From M55B127 sp034521955 (lineage in GTDB: Bacteria; Bacillota; Halanaerobiia; Halanaerobiales; M55B127): a DNA stretch of 64,000 nucleotides. The position numbers were made by a program, and so were the translations under genes. The notes under the pieces are model-generated. The model was given only the letters and a program-made list of their open reading frames with translations. It was not told the origin of the DNA and did not search any database. Below, one piece after another: positions 40,656 to 49,349 of this stretch. The stretch lies in the NCBI GenBank assembly GCA_034521955.1, contig JAXHLT010000006.1, positions 186,001-250,000 of the forward strand, given 5' to 3'. The first letter of the stretch is position 1. Each line of letters opens with the position of its first letter.

Positions 40656-41708
40656 ATGAACTATTTGTTAAAAATACAAAAGAAACTGGTCCCTGAATTG
40701 ATAAACATTGCTGAAATAAGATATAATATACTAAAAGAGATATACAATCATCAACCGATAGGTCGAAGGTCTTTAGCACGCAAACTTAATCTAAGTATTC
40801 GGAGTGTAAGAAAACATCTTGATTTTCTGTATGATAAAAGATATATAAAAACCACTCAAAGTGGTGCTATAATTACAGAAAATGGAGAGGATTTTTTACA
40901 CGAACTTGATAAATATATGAAAGAGATCAAAGATATTGCTAATATAGAAAAAAGAATTGAAAAAATACTTGGTTTAGATAAAGTAATGATAGTACCTGTT
41001 GATAAAGATTCAGAGATCATTAATAAAGAAATCGGTAGATTTACCTCAAGATTTTTAAAAGAGATTATTAAAGACGGTGATATAATAGCTGTTACCGGTG
41101 GTTCTACGATGGCAGAAGTAGCAGAAACGATGTCCTATTTAGAAAATCCCATAGATCTTACCGTACTTCCCGGCCGAGGTGGTCTTGGTGAAAAGGTAGA
41201 AATTCAAGCCAATACAATTGCTTCCAAAATAGCAAAGAAATTTGGAGGAAAGTATAAACTACTTCATATACCAGACGATCTAACCAGAGAAAGTCTGGCT
41301 ATGATTACAAATGAACCATCTATAAAAAAGATATTAGATCTTTTACAAAAAGCAAATATCTTGGTTCATGGTATTGGTACTGCAAAGATGATGTCTACTA
41401 GAAGAGGGATGAGCCAAGAAGAAATAGATAAACTTAAAGAAAAAAATGCAACCGCTGAGGCATTCGGTCTTTACTTTAACCAAAAAGGTGAAGTTGTTTA
41501 TTCAACAGCCAGTGTAGGTTTAAGTATGGCTGATTTAAAAAATATAGAAAAAGTAATAGCTGTTGCAGGTGGAGTTGATAAGGCAAAAGCCATTATTTCA
41601 GTTGTATCTAATAAATATCATGATATACTGATAACAGACGAACTGACTGCAAGAGAGATAATTTCAATCAAGGAGGTGGAAGGTAAAAATAAATCAAAAA
41701 ATGTTTAA
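40656..41708 (+). CDS. cggR: Central glycolytic genes regulator CggR (SorC family)
   Basis: A 350-residue repressor with an N-terminal winged helix-turn-helix (PIGRRSLARKLNLSIRSVRK, residues about 35-54) and a C-terminal SorC sugar-phosphate-binding domain (AVTGGSTMAEVAETM, LPGRGGLGEKVEIQANTIAS, VHGIGTAKMMSTRRGM, VAGGVDKAKAI). In Bacillus it represses gapA-pgk-tpi-pgm-eno unless fructose-1,6-bisphosphate is high. The same genes follow here, so the function transfers well. An operator-like double repeat lies just upstream. gapA starts 57 bases downstream with its own ribosome site. Confidence 0.95.
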   Translation: MNYLLKIQKKLVPELINIAEIRYNILKEIYNHQPIGRRSLARKLNLSIRSVRKHLDFLYDKRYIKTTQSGAIITENGEDFLHELDKYMKEIKDIANIEKRIEKILGLDKVMIVPVDKDSEIINKEIGRFTSRFLKEIIKDGDIIAVTGGSTMAEVAETMSYLENPIDLTVLPGRGGLGEKVEIQANTIASKIAKKFGGKYKLLHIPDDLTRESLAMITNEPSIKKILDLLQKANILVHGIGTAKMMSTRRGMSQEEIDKLKEKNATAEAFGLYFNQKGEVVYSTASVGLSMADLKNIEKVIAVAGGVDKAKAIISVVSNKYHDILITDELTAREIISIKEVEGKNKSKNV

Positions 41709-41718
41709 TAAACAACAT

Positions 41719-41738
41719 TAATGTAAATTAAATCAAAA
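41719..41738 (+). promoter_or_regulatory. Weak Rex-like sequence upstream of gapA
   Basis: TTAATGTAAATTAAATCAAA resembles the palindrome at the hydrogenase operon (TTAATGTGAATTAAATCACA), differing at two positions, symmetric in the two half-sites. gapA is a known Rex target in several Firmicutes. The loss of the G and C makes binding uncertain. Confidence 0.3.
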
Positions 41739-41765
41739 TATAATTATAAATAAGGAGGAATAAAG

Positions 41766-42779
41766 ATGAGTGTAAAAGTTGCAATTAATGGTTTTGGTGC
41801 TATTGGAAGGAAAGCTTTAAGAGGTGCTATTGATAATCCCGAGATTGAGTTTGTAGCTATTAATGACTTGGTTGATCCACAAGTTTTAGCCTACTTACTT
41901 AAATATGATTCAAATCATGGTACTTTTGATGGTGAAATTGATCATACAGATAGTTCAATTATTGTAAATGGTAAAGAAATTAAGATCTTTAATAAAAAGG
42001 ATCCTGCTGATCTTCCCTGGGGTGATTTAGGTGTAGAAGTAGTTTATGAAGCAACAGGATTTTTCACAGATGCAAATGATGCTAAAAAACACCTTGATGC
42101 AGGAGCTAAAAAAGTAATAATTTCTGCTCCAGCTAAAAACGAAGATATTACAGTAGTGTTGGGTGTTAATGATGAGGACTATGATCCAGCTAAACACAAC
42201 ATTATTTCAAATGCTTCTTGTACAACTAACTGTCTTGCACCAATAGCTAAAATATTAGATGACGAATATGGTATAGAAAAAGGATTAATGACTACAATTC
42301 ACTCCTATACATCAAGTCAGAATTTATTAGATGGACCCTATAAATGGAAGAAGATTACTAGAGGCCGTGCAGCTGCAGAAAACATCGTTCCAACTACAAC
42401 AGGTGCTGCCGTAGCTACAACACTTGTTTTACCTGAACTTGAAGGTAAATTAGACGGTATGGCAGTGAGAACTCAGACTCCTACCGGTTCATTGGTTGAC
42501 CTTGTAGTAACTTTAGAACAAGATGTAACTGAAGAAAAAATAAATAAAGTTATGAAAAAATATGCTGATGGTGAAATGAAAGGTGTTTTAGAATACAATG
42601 AAGACCCAATCGTTTCCAGAGATATTATCGGAAACCCTCATTCTTCAATTTATGATGCTAACTATACAAAAGTAATTCAGGGTAATATGGTTAAAATCTT
42701 ATCCTGGTATGACAATGAATGGGGCTATGCTCAAAGATTAAATGATTTTGCTGTTAAGATGAAAAAATTAGGAATATAA
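41766..42779 (+). CDS. gapA: Glyceraldehyde-3-phosphate dehydrogenase, type I
   Basis: This is the NAD-dependent glycolytic enzyme. Rossmann start VKVAINGFGAIGRKALRGA; the aspartate of FVAINDLVDP favours NAD over NADP. The catalytic cysteine is in SNASCTTNCLAPIAK, with KKVIISAPAKNEDITVV, TGAAVATTLVLPELEGKLDG and SWYDNEWGYAQR downstream. The 337-residue length is standard. ATG 41766 follows AAGGAGGA. Position directly after cggR marks it as the lead enzyme of the CggR regulon. A hairpin with T-run follows before pgk, which could lower expression of the downstream genes relative to gapA. Confidence 0.98.
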   Translation: MSVKVAINGFGAIGRKALRGAIDNPEIEFVAINDLVDPQVLAYLLKYDSNHGTFDGEIDHTDSSIIVNGKEIKIFNKKDPADLPWGDLGVEVVYEATGFFTDANDAKKHLDAGAKKVIISAPAKNEDITVVLGVNDEDYDPAKHNIISNASCTTNCLAPIAKILDDEYGIEKGLMTTIHSYTSSQNLLDGPYKWKKITRGRAAAENIVPTTTGAAVATTLVLPELEGKLDGMAVRTQTPTGSLVDLVVTLEQDVTEEKINKVMKKYADGEMKGVLEYNEDPIVSRDIIGNPHSSIYDANYTKVIQGNMVKILSWYDNEWGYAQRLNDFAVKMKKLGI

Positions 42780-42796
42780 TATAAGGCAAAACAAAT

Positions 42797-42830
42797 GGGG
42801 TTAAAGCATCTTGTCTTTAACCCCTTTTTA
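42797..42830 (+). terminator. Terminator-like hairpin between gapA and pgk
   Basis: GGGGTTAAAG (42797-42806) pairs perfectly with CTTTAACCCC (42815-42824), followed by TTTTT. It is inside the glycolytic operon and only 25 bases before the pgk start. Confidence 0.85.
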
Positions 42831-42854
42831 ACACTGTAATTGGAGGTGTTTTAC

Positions 42855-44039
42855 TTGAAAAAATCACTTAAAGACTATAAGTTCAAAAACAAAAGAGTAC
42901 TTGTTAGAGTAGATTTTAATGTACCGCTTGAAGACGGTAAAGTAACAGATACAAATCGAATAGAAGCAGCCTTGCCGACAATTAAGTACCTAATAAATGA
43001 AGATGCAAAAGTTATACTGATGTCACATCTCGGTAGGCCAAAAGGTGAAGTAAAAGAAGAGTTTAAGATGAATCCGGTTGGAAAAGAACTGGCTAATCTA
43101 TTAAAGAAAAATGTAAAAAAAGTAGATGACTGTATAGGTAAAGAAGTAAAACAGGCAGTTGATGAGATGAAAACTGGAGAAGTACTTCTCTTAGAGAATA
43201 CTAGATTTTATAAAGGTGAAAAAGAAAATGATCCAGAGTTTGCGAAAAAACTAGCTGAAAATGCAGATATCTTTGTACTTGATGCTTTTGGTGCAGCTCA
43301 CAGGGCACATGCTTCTACAGTAGGTGTAACCGAGTATTTACCATCAGCAGCAGGATTTCTTTTGATGAGAGAACTAAATGCTCTAGGAGATGTAATGGAG
43401 AATCCAGAATCTCCCTTTGTTGCTATCATGGGAGGAGCAAAAATTTCCGGCAAAATCTCTGTTATCGAAAATCTCTTAGATAAGGTTGACTATATTTTAA
43501 CCGGTGGTGGAATTGCAAATACATTTTTAAAAGCACAGGGCTATGAGATAGGTGATTCTTTAGTTGAAGATGATAAGCTTGAAGTTGCTAAAGAACTAAT
43601 TAGAAAAGCTAAGCAAAAAAATGTAATCTTGCTTTTACCTAAAGATGTAATAATTGCCGATAAGTTTGATAAAGATGCCCAAGCAAAAGAAGTTTTAATA
43701 AGTGAGGTTCCAAAAGGCTGGCAGATTCTTGACAGTGGTGGAACTCAAACTCTTGAAGAGTATACAAAAATAATAAAAGAAGCAAAAACAGTAATCTGGA
43801 ATGGACCGATTGGTGTTTTTGAATTTGATAAGTTTGCAAAAGGAACAAATGAAATTGCCAAAGCATTAGCTGAAACTGAGGCCAAAACCGTAATTGGTGG
43901 TGGAGAATCAGCTGCTGCAGTTAAAAAAGCAGGCTTGATTGATAAAATGACTCATGTTTCTACCGGTGGAGGAGCTTCCTTAAGATTTTTTGAAGGCAAA
44001 CCTTTACCAGCTGTAGAAGCTATTGATGATTTAAATTAA
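42855..44039 (+). CDS. pgk: Phosphoglycerate kinase
   Basis: The enzyme makes ATP from 1,3-bisphosphoglycerate. Substrate-binding VLVRVDFNVPLEDGKVTDTN, MSHLGRPKGEV and FVLDAFGAAHRAHAST are in the N-domain. The C-domain has FVAIMGGAKISGKI, LLPKDVIIADKF, VIWNGPIGVFEFDKFAKGT and STGGGASLRFFEG. It has 394 residues from TTG 42855, which has GGAGGTG at 42842-42848; the TTG at 42840 overlaps that site. Second enzyme of the CggR-linked operon. Confidence 0.98.
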   Translation: MKKSLKDYKFKNKRVLVRVDFNVPLEDGKVTDTNRIEAALPTIKYLINEDAKVILMSHLGRPKGEVKEEFKMNPVGKELANLLKKNVKKVDDCIGKEVKQAVDEMKTGEVLLLENTRFYKGEKENDPEFAKKLAENADIFVLDAFGAAHRAHASTVGVTEYLPSAAGFLLMRELNALGDVMENPESPFVAIMGGAKISGKISVIENLLDKVDYILTGGGIANTFLKAQGYEIGDSLVEDDKLEVAKELIRKAKQKNVILLLPKDVIIADKFDKDAQAKEVLISEVPKGWQILDSGGTQTLEEYTKIIKEAKTVIWNGPIGVFEFDKFAKGTNEIAKALAETEAKTVIGGGESAAAVKKAGLIDKMTHVSTGGGASLRFFEGKPLPAVEAIDDLN

Positions 44040-44058
44040 AAGGAGGTAATTTTAAATA

Positions 44059-44814
44059 ATGCGAAAACCTTTTATTGCAGGAAACTGGAAGATGAATAAA
44101 ACTATATCTGAAGCAAGGGACTTAGTAAGTTCATTAAAAGAATTGGTTAAAGATATAAAAGATGTTGAAGTTGGGGTCTGTCCTCCCGACATTGATCTAC
44201 CTGCTGTTGTAGAAATAGCAAAAGACAGCAATATTAAAGTAGGTGGACAGAACATGCACTGGGAAGAAAGCGGTGCTTATACAGGAGATGTTTCCCCGGT
44301 TATGTTAAAAGAACTGGGTGTAGAATATATAATTATAGGTCACTCTGAACGCAGAGAATACTATAATGAAACTGATGAAGAAGTTAATAAAAAGGTAAAG
44401 GCTGCCTTTGAAAACGGCTTAAAACCAATTATTTGTGTTGGTGAAAGCCTTGAAGAAAGAAAAGCTAAAGAGACCAGAGAAGTTGTAGAAAAGCAAGTTA
44501 GAAAAGCATTAAAAGGTTTAAACCAAAAACAGGTAAGTCAAACTGTAGTTGCCTATGAACCATTATGGGCAATTGGTACTGGTGAATCAGCTTCTGCAAA
44601 ACAGGCTAATCAGGTAATTAGTTATATCAGAGATGTTATAGAAACAGACTATCTTGAAGCAGCAGAAGATGTAAGAATTCAATATGGTGGTAGTGTTAAA
44701 CCACATAATATAGAAGAATTTATGGCTCAAAGTGATATTGATGGAGCCTTAGTTGGAGGAGCCAGTCTTTCAGCAGACTCATTTGCTGAAATAGCAAAAA
44801 AAGCAGCTAAGTAA
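44059..44814 (+). CDS. tpiA: Triosephosphate isomerase
   Basis: This (beta/alpha)8 enzyme interconverts dihydroxyacetone phosphate and glyceraldehyde-3-phosphate. GNWKMNKT holds the active-site lysine, IIGHSERREYYNETD the histidine, VAYEPLWAIGTGESAS the catalytic glutamate and phosphate loop, and QYGGSVKPHNI and GALVGGASL bind phosphate. It is complete at 251 residues. The ATG follows AAGGAGG. It lies 19 bases after pgk and before gpmI. Confidence 0.98.
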   Translation: MRKPFIAGNWKMNKTISEARDLVSSLKELVKDIKDVEVGVCPPDIDLPAVVEIAKDSNIKVGGQNMHWEESGAYTGDVSPVMLKELGVEYIIIGHSERREYYNETDEEVNKKVKAAFENGLKPIICVGESLEERKAKETREVVEKQVRKALKGLNQKQVSQTVVAYEPLWAIGTGESASAKQANQVISYIRDVIETDYLEAAEDVRIQYGGSVKPHNIEEFMAQSDIDGALVGGASLSADSFAEIAKKAAK

Positions 44815-44856
44815 AATTAAAGTTAACACTTTGTAAACAGAACAGGAGGTGTGCTA

Positions 44857-46398
44857 ATGAACCGCCCCAAACCACTTGCTTTAATCATTTTAGATGGTTA
44901 TGGTGAGTCAGAACAAGTCGAAAAAAATGCAGTAAAAAATGCAGACACACCATTTTTAGATAAACTGCGTAAAGAATATCCAAATTCAATAATACAAGCT
45001 TCTGGTGAAGATGTTGGTCTTCCACCTGGACAGATGGGAAACTCTGAAGTAGGGCATCTTAACCTAGGAGCAGGTAGAATTGTACCACAGGAATATACAA
45101 GAATAACAAAAGCAGTTCAAGATGGATCGATATTAGAAAATGATGTCATAAAAAAGGCTATTCAGAAAGTAAAAAATAAAAAAAGTGTTCTCCACTTGAT
45201 GGGACTTTTATCTGATGGTGGTGTACACAGCCATATTGACCACCTTTTCGGATTATTAGAAATGGCAAAAACTGCTGGAATTGGTGAAGTATATGTACAC
45301 GCAATTTTAGATGGGAGAGATACTCCACCCAGAAGTGCATTAGAATATATTAAACAGCTCGAAGCCAAGATGGAAGAGTTAGATATTGGTAAAATTGCCA
45401 CAGTAAGTGGCCGATACTATGCTATGGATCGTGATAACAGATGGGATAGAACTAAAAAAGCCTATGATGCTTATGTATCAGGTGATGGAATTGAAGTTTC
45501 TACTGCATCTGAAGCAGTAGAAAAATCATATGAACGTGGAGATAATGATGAATTTGTCCTTCCCAGTGTTGTAGTTAAAAACAACACTGCACTTACTACA
45601 ATAAAGAATGAAGATGCATTAATATTCTTTAACTTTAGAGCTGATCGGGCACGTCAAATCACAAGAGCTCTTGGTTTAGATGATTTCAATAAGTTTGAAC
45701 GCCCAAATGAACATCCTAATGGTCTGTACTTTGTTTGTATGACAGAATATGATGAAGAATTTGATCTACCTATTGCTTTTCCTAAACTTCATATTGATAA
45801 TATTTTAGGAGGAGTATTAAGTGAGAACAATCTAAAACAGTTAAGGATTGCTGAAACAGAAAAATATGCCCATGTAACATTTTTCTTCAATGGTGGTGAA
45901 GAAAAGAACTTTAAAGGAGAAGACAGGGAATTAATACCTTCTCCAAAGATTGCAACTTATGATCTCAAACCAGAAATGAGTGCTTATGAAGTAAAAGATA
46001 GACTGTTAGAAAAACTAAATAAAAACAACTATGATGTAATTATCTTAAACTTTGCAAATCCAGATATGGTAGGACATACCGGTTTTTACGATGCAGCGTT
46101 ACAAGCATTAGAAGCAATTGATCAATGTATGAGTGAGATTGTTCCAAAAATAATAGAGATGAATGGTAGGATTTTAATTACTTCTGACCATGGCAATGCA
46201 GAACAGATGGTAGATGAAAAAGGGAAACCACATACAGCTCATACCAGTAATCCTGTGATTTTAATGAATGTTGGTGCTAAAGATAATAAAGAGCTTAAAG
46301 ATGGTCGTTTAGCAGATATAGCTCCTACAATGTTAGATATTTTAGATATTGAAAAACCGGAAGAGATGACCGGAAGTACATTATTAAAACAAAAGTAA
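44857..46398 (+). CDS. gpmI: 2,3-bisphosphoglycerate-independent phosphoglycerate mutase
   Basis: This is the Mn-dependent alkaline-phosphatase-fold enzyme converting 3- to 2-phosphoglycerate. The N-terminal metal site is LIILDGYGES, and the phosphorylated serine lies in GNSEVGHLNLGAGRI. Further motifs are SDGGVHSHIDHLFGLLEM, HAILDGRDTPPRSA, GRYYAMDRDNRWDR, NFANPDMVGHTG and ITSDHGNAEQM. It is 513 residues from ATG 44857 (CAGGAGGTG upstream; the GTG at 44851 sits inside it). Use of the cofactor-independent form is typical of clostridia. Confidence 0.98.
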   Translation: MNRPKPLALIILDGYGESEQVEKNAVKNADTPFLDKLRKEYPNSIIQASGEDVGLPPGQMGNSEVGHLNLGAGRIVPQEYTRITKAVQDGSILENDVIKKAIQKVKNKKSVLHLMGLLSDGGVHSHIDHLFGLLEMAKTAGIGEVYVHAILDGRDTPPRSALEYIKQLEAKMEELDIGKIATVSGRYYAMDRDNRWDRTKKAYDAYVSGDGIEVSTASEAVEKSYERGDNDEFVLPSVVVKNNTALTTIKNEDALIFFNFRADRARQITRALGLDDFNKFERPNEHPNGLYFVCMTEYDEEFDLPIAFPKLHIDNILGGVLSENNLKQLRIAETEKYAHVTFFFNGGEEKNFKGEDRELIPSPKIATYDLKPEMSAYEVKDRLLEKLNKNNYDVIILNFANPDMVGHTGFYDAALQALEAIDQCMSEIVPKIIEMNGRILITSDHGNAEQMVDEKGKPHTAHTSNPVILMNVGAKDNKELKDGRLADIAPTMLDILDIEKPEEMTGSTLLKQK

Positions 46399-46411
46399 AG
46401 AGGTGTTATTA

Positions 46412-47701
46412 ATGATTAATCCTTTTATAGAAGATATTTATGCACGTCAGATCTTAGATTCTAGAGGTAATCCAACAGTTGAGGTTGATGTTGTATTAGA
46501 AGATGGAACCTTAGGTAGAGCAAAAGTTCCCTCAGGTGCTTCAACAGGAGCCCATGAAGCTGTTGAACTAAGAGATGGTGGCGAAGATTATATGGGTAAA
46601 GGTGTTTTAGATGCAGTACAAAATGTAAATACAATAGTCGGTCCTGAATTAATTGGTATGGATGTTAGGGACCAGATCTTAATTGATAAGTTAATGATTG
46701 AGTTAGATGGAACTGAAAACAAAGGTAAAATTGGTGCAAATGCCATTTTAGGTATTTCAATGGCAGTTGCAAATGCAGCTGCAGCTGGATCAGATGACTT
46801 CCTATTTAACTACCTTGGAGGAGTAAACGCAAGCCTATTACCGGTTCCTATGATGAATATCCTAAACGGTGGAGAACATGCTGATAATAATGTTGATATA
46901 CAGGAATTCATGATCATGCCGGTTGGAGCTGAAAGTTTTAAAGAAGCAGTTCAAATGGGTGCTGAAATATACCATAACTTAAAAAAGGTACTACAAGATA
47001 GAAACCTTTCAACCGGAGTAGGAGATGAAGGTGGTTTTGCTCCTGATCTATCCTCTAATGAAGAAGCTTTAGATATTATACTAGAAGCTGTTAAATTAGC
47101 GGGATACAAAGCCGGTGAAGATATTATGTTAGCCTTAGATGTAGCAGCAACCGAGATATATGAAGACGGCAGCTATTTCTTTAAAGGAGAAAATGTTAAA
47201 AGAACTCCCGAAGAAATGGTAGACTACTATGAAGAGCTAGTAGATAAATATCCAATCATTTCAATTGAAGACGGTTTAGATGAAGATGATTGGGATAACT
47301 GGCAGCTATTAAATGAAAGAATTGGAGATAAAATACAACTTGTTGGAGATGACCTCTATGTAACCAACAGTAAACGCCTAAAAAGAGGTATTGATAACAA
47401 GATAAGTAATTCCATTCTTATAAAAGTAAATCAAATTGGTACTTTAACTGAAACACTTGATACAATTGAAATGGCTAAAAAGGCTGGCTTTACAGCAGTT
47501 GTATCACACAGAAGTGGTGAAACAAGTGATACAATCATCTCTGATTTAGTTGTAGCTATGAATACCGGACAGATTAAAACCGGTGCACCAGCTAGATCTG
47601 AAAGAGTAGCAAAGTATAATCAACTATTAAGAATTGAAGAAGCACTGGGAAGTGCTGCTAAATATGCAGGAATGGATGCTTTCTATAATATTAATAAATA
47701 A
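46412..47701 (+). CDS. eno: Enolase
   Basis: Enolase dehydrates 2-phosphoglycerate to PEP. Motifs are ARQILDSRGNPTVEVDV, VPSGASTGAHEAVELRDG, MMNILNGGEHADNNVDIQEF, GDEGGFAPDL, SIEDGLDEDDWDNW, LVGDDLYVTN, and SHRSGETSDT with the catalytic lysine nearby in ILIKVNQIGT. It is 429 residues from ATG 46412, with AGAGGTG as ribosome site. It is the last gene of the glycolytic operon; a strong terminator follows. Many Firmicutes place secG directly after eno, but here it is about 8 kb away. Confidence 0.98.
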   Translation: MINPFIEDIYARQILDSRGNPTVEVDVVLEDGTLGRAKVPSGASTGAHEAVELRDGGEDYMGKGVLDAVQNVNTIVGPELIGMDVRDQILIDKLMIELDGTENKGKIGANAILGISMAVANAAAAGSDDFLFNYLGGVNASLLPVPMMNILNGGEHADNNVDIQEFMIMPVGAESFKEAVQMGAEIYHNLKKVLQDRNLSTGVGDEGGFAPDLSSNEEALDIILEAVKLAGYKAGEDIMLALDVAATEIYEDGSYFFKGENVKRTPEEMVDYYEELVDKYPIISIEDGLDEDDWDNWQLLNERIGDKIQLVGDDLYVTNSKRLKRGIDNKISNSILIKVNQIGTLTETLDTIEMAKKAGFTAVVSHRSGETSDTIISDLVVAMNTGQIKTGAPARSERVAKYNQLLRIEEALGSAAKYAGMDAFYNINK

Positions 47702-47728
47702 GACTAAAGATATAATTATTACTTTACC

Positions 47729-47752
47729 AAAAGCCCCTTTTGGGGCTTTTTT
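47729..47752 (+). terminator. Intrinsic terminator after eno
   Basis: AAAAGCCCC (47729-47737) pairs with GGGGCTTTT (47742-47750) around TTTT and is followed by more T. It closes the glycolytic operon. Confidence 0.93.
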
Positions 47753-47863
47753 GTACATATATACAATTTTTAAAAAGAATTTAACAAATAGTTAAATAAA
47801 GAAGGTCAATATTAATGTTTAAAGAACATTAATATGAATAATTTAAAAAAGAAGGTGTTTAAA

Positions 47864-48574
47864 ATGTGGGATAAAAAAGATTTAAAATCAAAAGCAAAAA
47901 CCATATTGAAAGGTAACTACTGGCCGGCCTTTTTAGTAAGTTTTATCATCCTAATAACCGGTGGAAGTCATAATCGGGGAGAATTTGGTAGTGGTGCCGG
48001 TAGTTCTGGTAGTACTTCTGCTATGAATGCCGACTTTGAAATATTCTTTTTTGCAGGTGCTTTCATCTTAATTTTAATTCTATTAAGAGTATTTATCGGA
48101 TACATATTAGAAGTTGGGGGAAGAAAGTACTTTATAGAACTATCAAATGGGAAGTCGAATATTGGAAACTTAGGTTATGTGTTTAAAGAAGGAAGCTATT
48201 TTAATGTATTTATTACAATGCTTTTAAGAAGTATTTACTTAATTTTGTGGACATTACTTTTAATCATACCCGGTATTATAAAATTATATGCTTATCGTAT
48301 GGTTCCTTACATATTAGCAGATAATCCTGATATAAAAGCTGGAAGAGCTATTCAACTTAGTAAAGAGATGACTTCTGGAGAAAAAATGGATATCTTTATT
48401 TTAGACTTATCCTTTTTAGGTTGGTTTATATTAGGATCCTTACTTTTTGGAATTGGTATCTTTTTTGTTCAACCATATTATGATTCTACAAATGCAGAAC
48501 TCTATTTAAAATTAAGAGAAAAAGCATTGGAAAATAATTTAACTACTTACCAAGAGTTAAGATTGAATTCATAA
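47864..48574 (+). CDS. DUF975 family membrane protein
   Basis: A 236-residue membrane protein from ATG 47864 (GAAGGTG upstream at 47851-47857; the ATG at 47834 has no site). It opens with the DUF975 signature DLKSKAKTILKGNYWPAFLVSF, followed by a glycine/serine-rich loop (FGSGAGSSGSTS) and about five hydrophobic segments, including LILWTLLLIIPGIIKLYAYR and GWFILGSLLFGIGIFFVQPY. LEVGGRKYFIELSNG and NAELYLKLREKAL are also typical. The function of the family is unknown. It is a single-gene unit with a terminator. Confidence 0.85.
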   Translation: MWDKKDLKSKAKTILKGNYWPAFLVSFIILITGGSHNRGEFGSGAGSSGSTSAMNADFEIFFFAGAFILILILLRVFIGYILEVGGRKYFIELSNGKSNIGNLGYVFKEGSYFNVFITMLLRSIYLILWTLLLIIPGIIKLYAYRMVPYILADNPDIKAGRAIQLSKEMTSGEKMDIFILDLSFLGWFILGSLLFGIGIFFVQPYYDSTNAELYLKLREKALENNLTTYQELRLNS

Positions 48575-48602
48575 ACTTTAAAATAATATATTAACACTAG
48601 AC

Positions 48603-48631
48603 AGACAGGCTTAAAACCCTGTCTTTTTTTA
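48603..48631 (+). terminator. Intrinsic terminator after the DUF975 gene
   Basis: AGACAGG (48603-48609) pairs with CCTGTCT (48618-48624), followed by a run of T. Confidence 0.85.
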
Positions 48632-48690
48632 TTGTATAAAGTTTTTAATAAACCGATAATAATTTGTTAGATAGTAACTATAATATTTGA

Positions 48691-48745
48691 TTGACAACAC
48701 AGAATAAATTTGGTAGTATTAATACTATACTGAACGGTCGGTCGA
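48691..48745 (+). promoter_or_regulatory. Promoter and putative operators of the tetR-RND operon
   Basis: TTGACA (48691-48696) with a possible -10 TAGTAT (48713-48718, 16-base spacer). The -10 lies within a perfect 14-base palindrome TAGTATTAATACTA (48713-48726). Just downstream is GAACGGTCGGTCGA (48732-48745) with a tandem GGTCGGTC motif often seen at TetR/AcrR operators. Binding of the encoded TetR to either element would give autorepression of the efflux operon. Confidence 0.55.
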
Positions 48746-48764
48746 GTAGAATGGAGTTGATTAA

Positions 48765-49349
48765 ATGAAGGAAGATACAAGAACTAATATTATGGATGAA
48801 GCCGTCAAACTATTTGCTGAAAAGGGCTTTAGTGATACATCGATCTCAAAAATTGCAAAAAGTGCAAAAGTTGGGAAAGGAACTATCTACTGGCACTTTG
48901 ATAGTAAAGAGGACTTATTTCTATCTATTATAAAAGAAAATGGCAGGGAATATTTTGAAAAGGTAAAGTTGCTTGATAAAAGTGATGATAAACCAACTGA
49001 AATAATATTTCAATATATTAAGGATAGGATTAAGTTTGTAGAAGATAACTATGATCTTGCAAGAATGATAATTAATAATAATGATGTGATAAACAAAGAG
49101 TTTAAAAAATTGATGGAAGAGAAACACAGACAGATTATAAATGTTTTAGAAAGAGCTATTAAAAAAGGAATGAAAAACGGTAACTTTAAAAATGGAAATA
49201 GTGAGGAGTTAGCTTTAATGATTATTAATACAGCTAACAGTGCACATCAAAACTTTGCATGTAGTCTAAAAGGTGAAACAGAAATAAAAGCAAAAAAGAT
49301 TTATGATTTCATAATGCATGGATTAAGTGGAGGGAAAGAAGATGTTTAA
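48765..49349 (+). CDS. TetR/AcrR family transcriptional regulator
   Basis: A 194-residue dimeric repressor with an N-terminal helix-turn-helix (IMDEAVKLFAEKGFSDTSIS, AKVGKGTIYWHFDSKEDLF; residues 9-55) and an all-helical ligand-binding domain. It is the first gene of an operon with tolC-, adaptor- and RND-type genes and overlaps the TolC-family gene by 8 bases, so it most likely senses a pump substrate and represses its own operon. Palindromic sequence surrounds the -10 box. Start ATG 48765 after GGAG. The ligand is unknown. Confidence 0.92.
   Translation: MKEDTRTNIMDEAVKLFAEKGFSDTSISKIAKSAKVGKGTIYWHFDSKEDLFLSIIKENGREYFEKVKLLDKSDDKPTEIIFQYIKDRIKFVEDNYDLARMIINNNDVINKEFKKLMEEKHRQIINVLERAIKKGMKNGNFKNGNSEELALMIINTANSAHQNFACSLKGETEIKAKKIYDFIMHGLSGGKEDV

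Noticed and set aside
39199..47701. Sigma-54 promoters (TGGCAC-N5-TTGCW) near rpoN or the glycolytic operon
   Set aside because: I saw no convincing match in the intergenic regions, but this was by eye and not an exhaustive scan.
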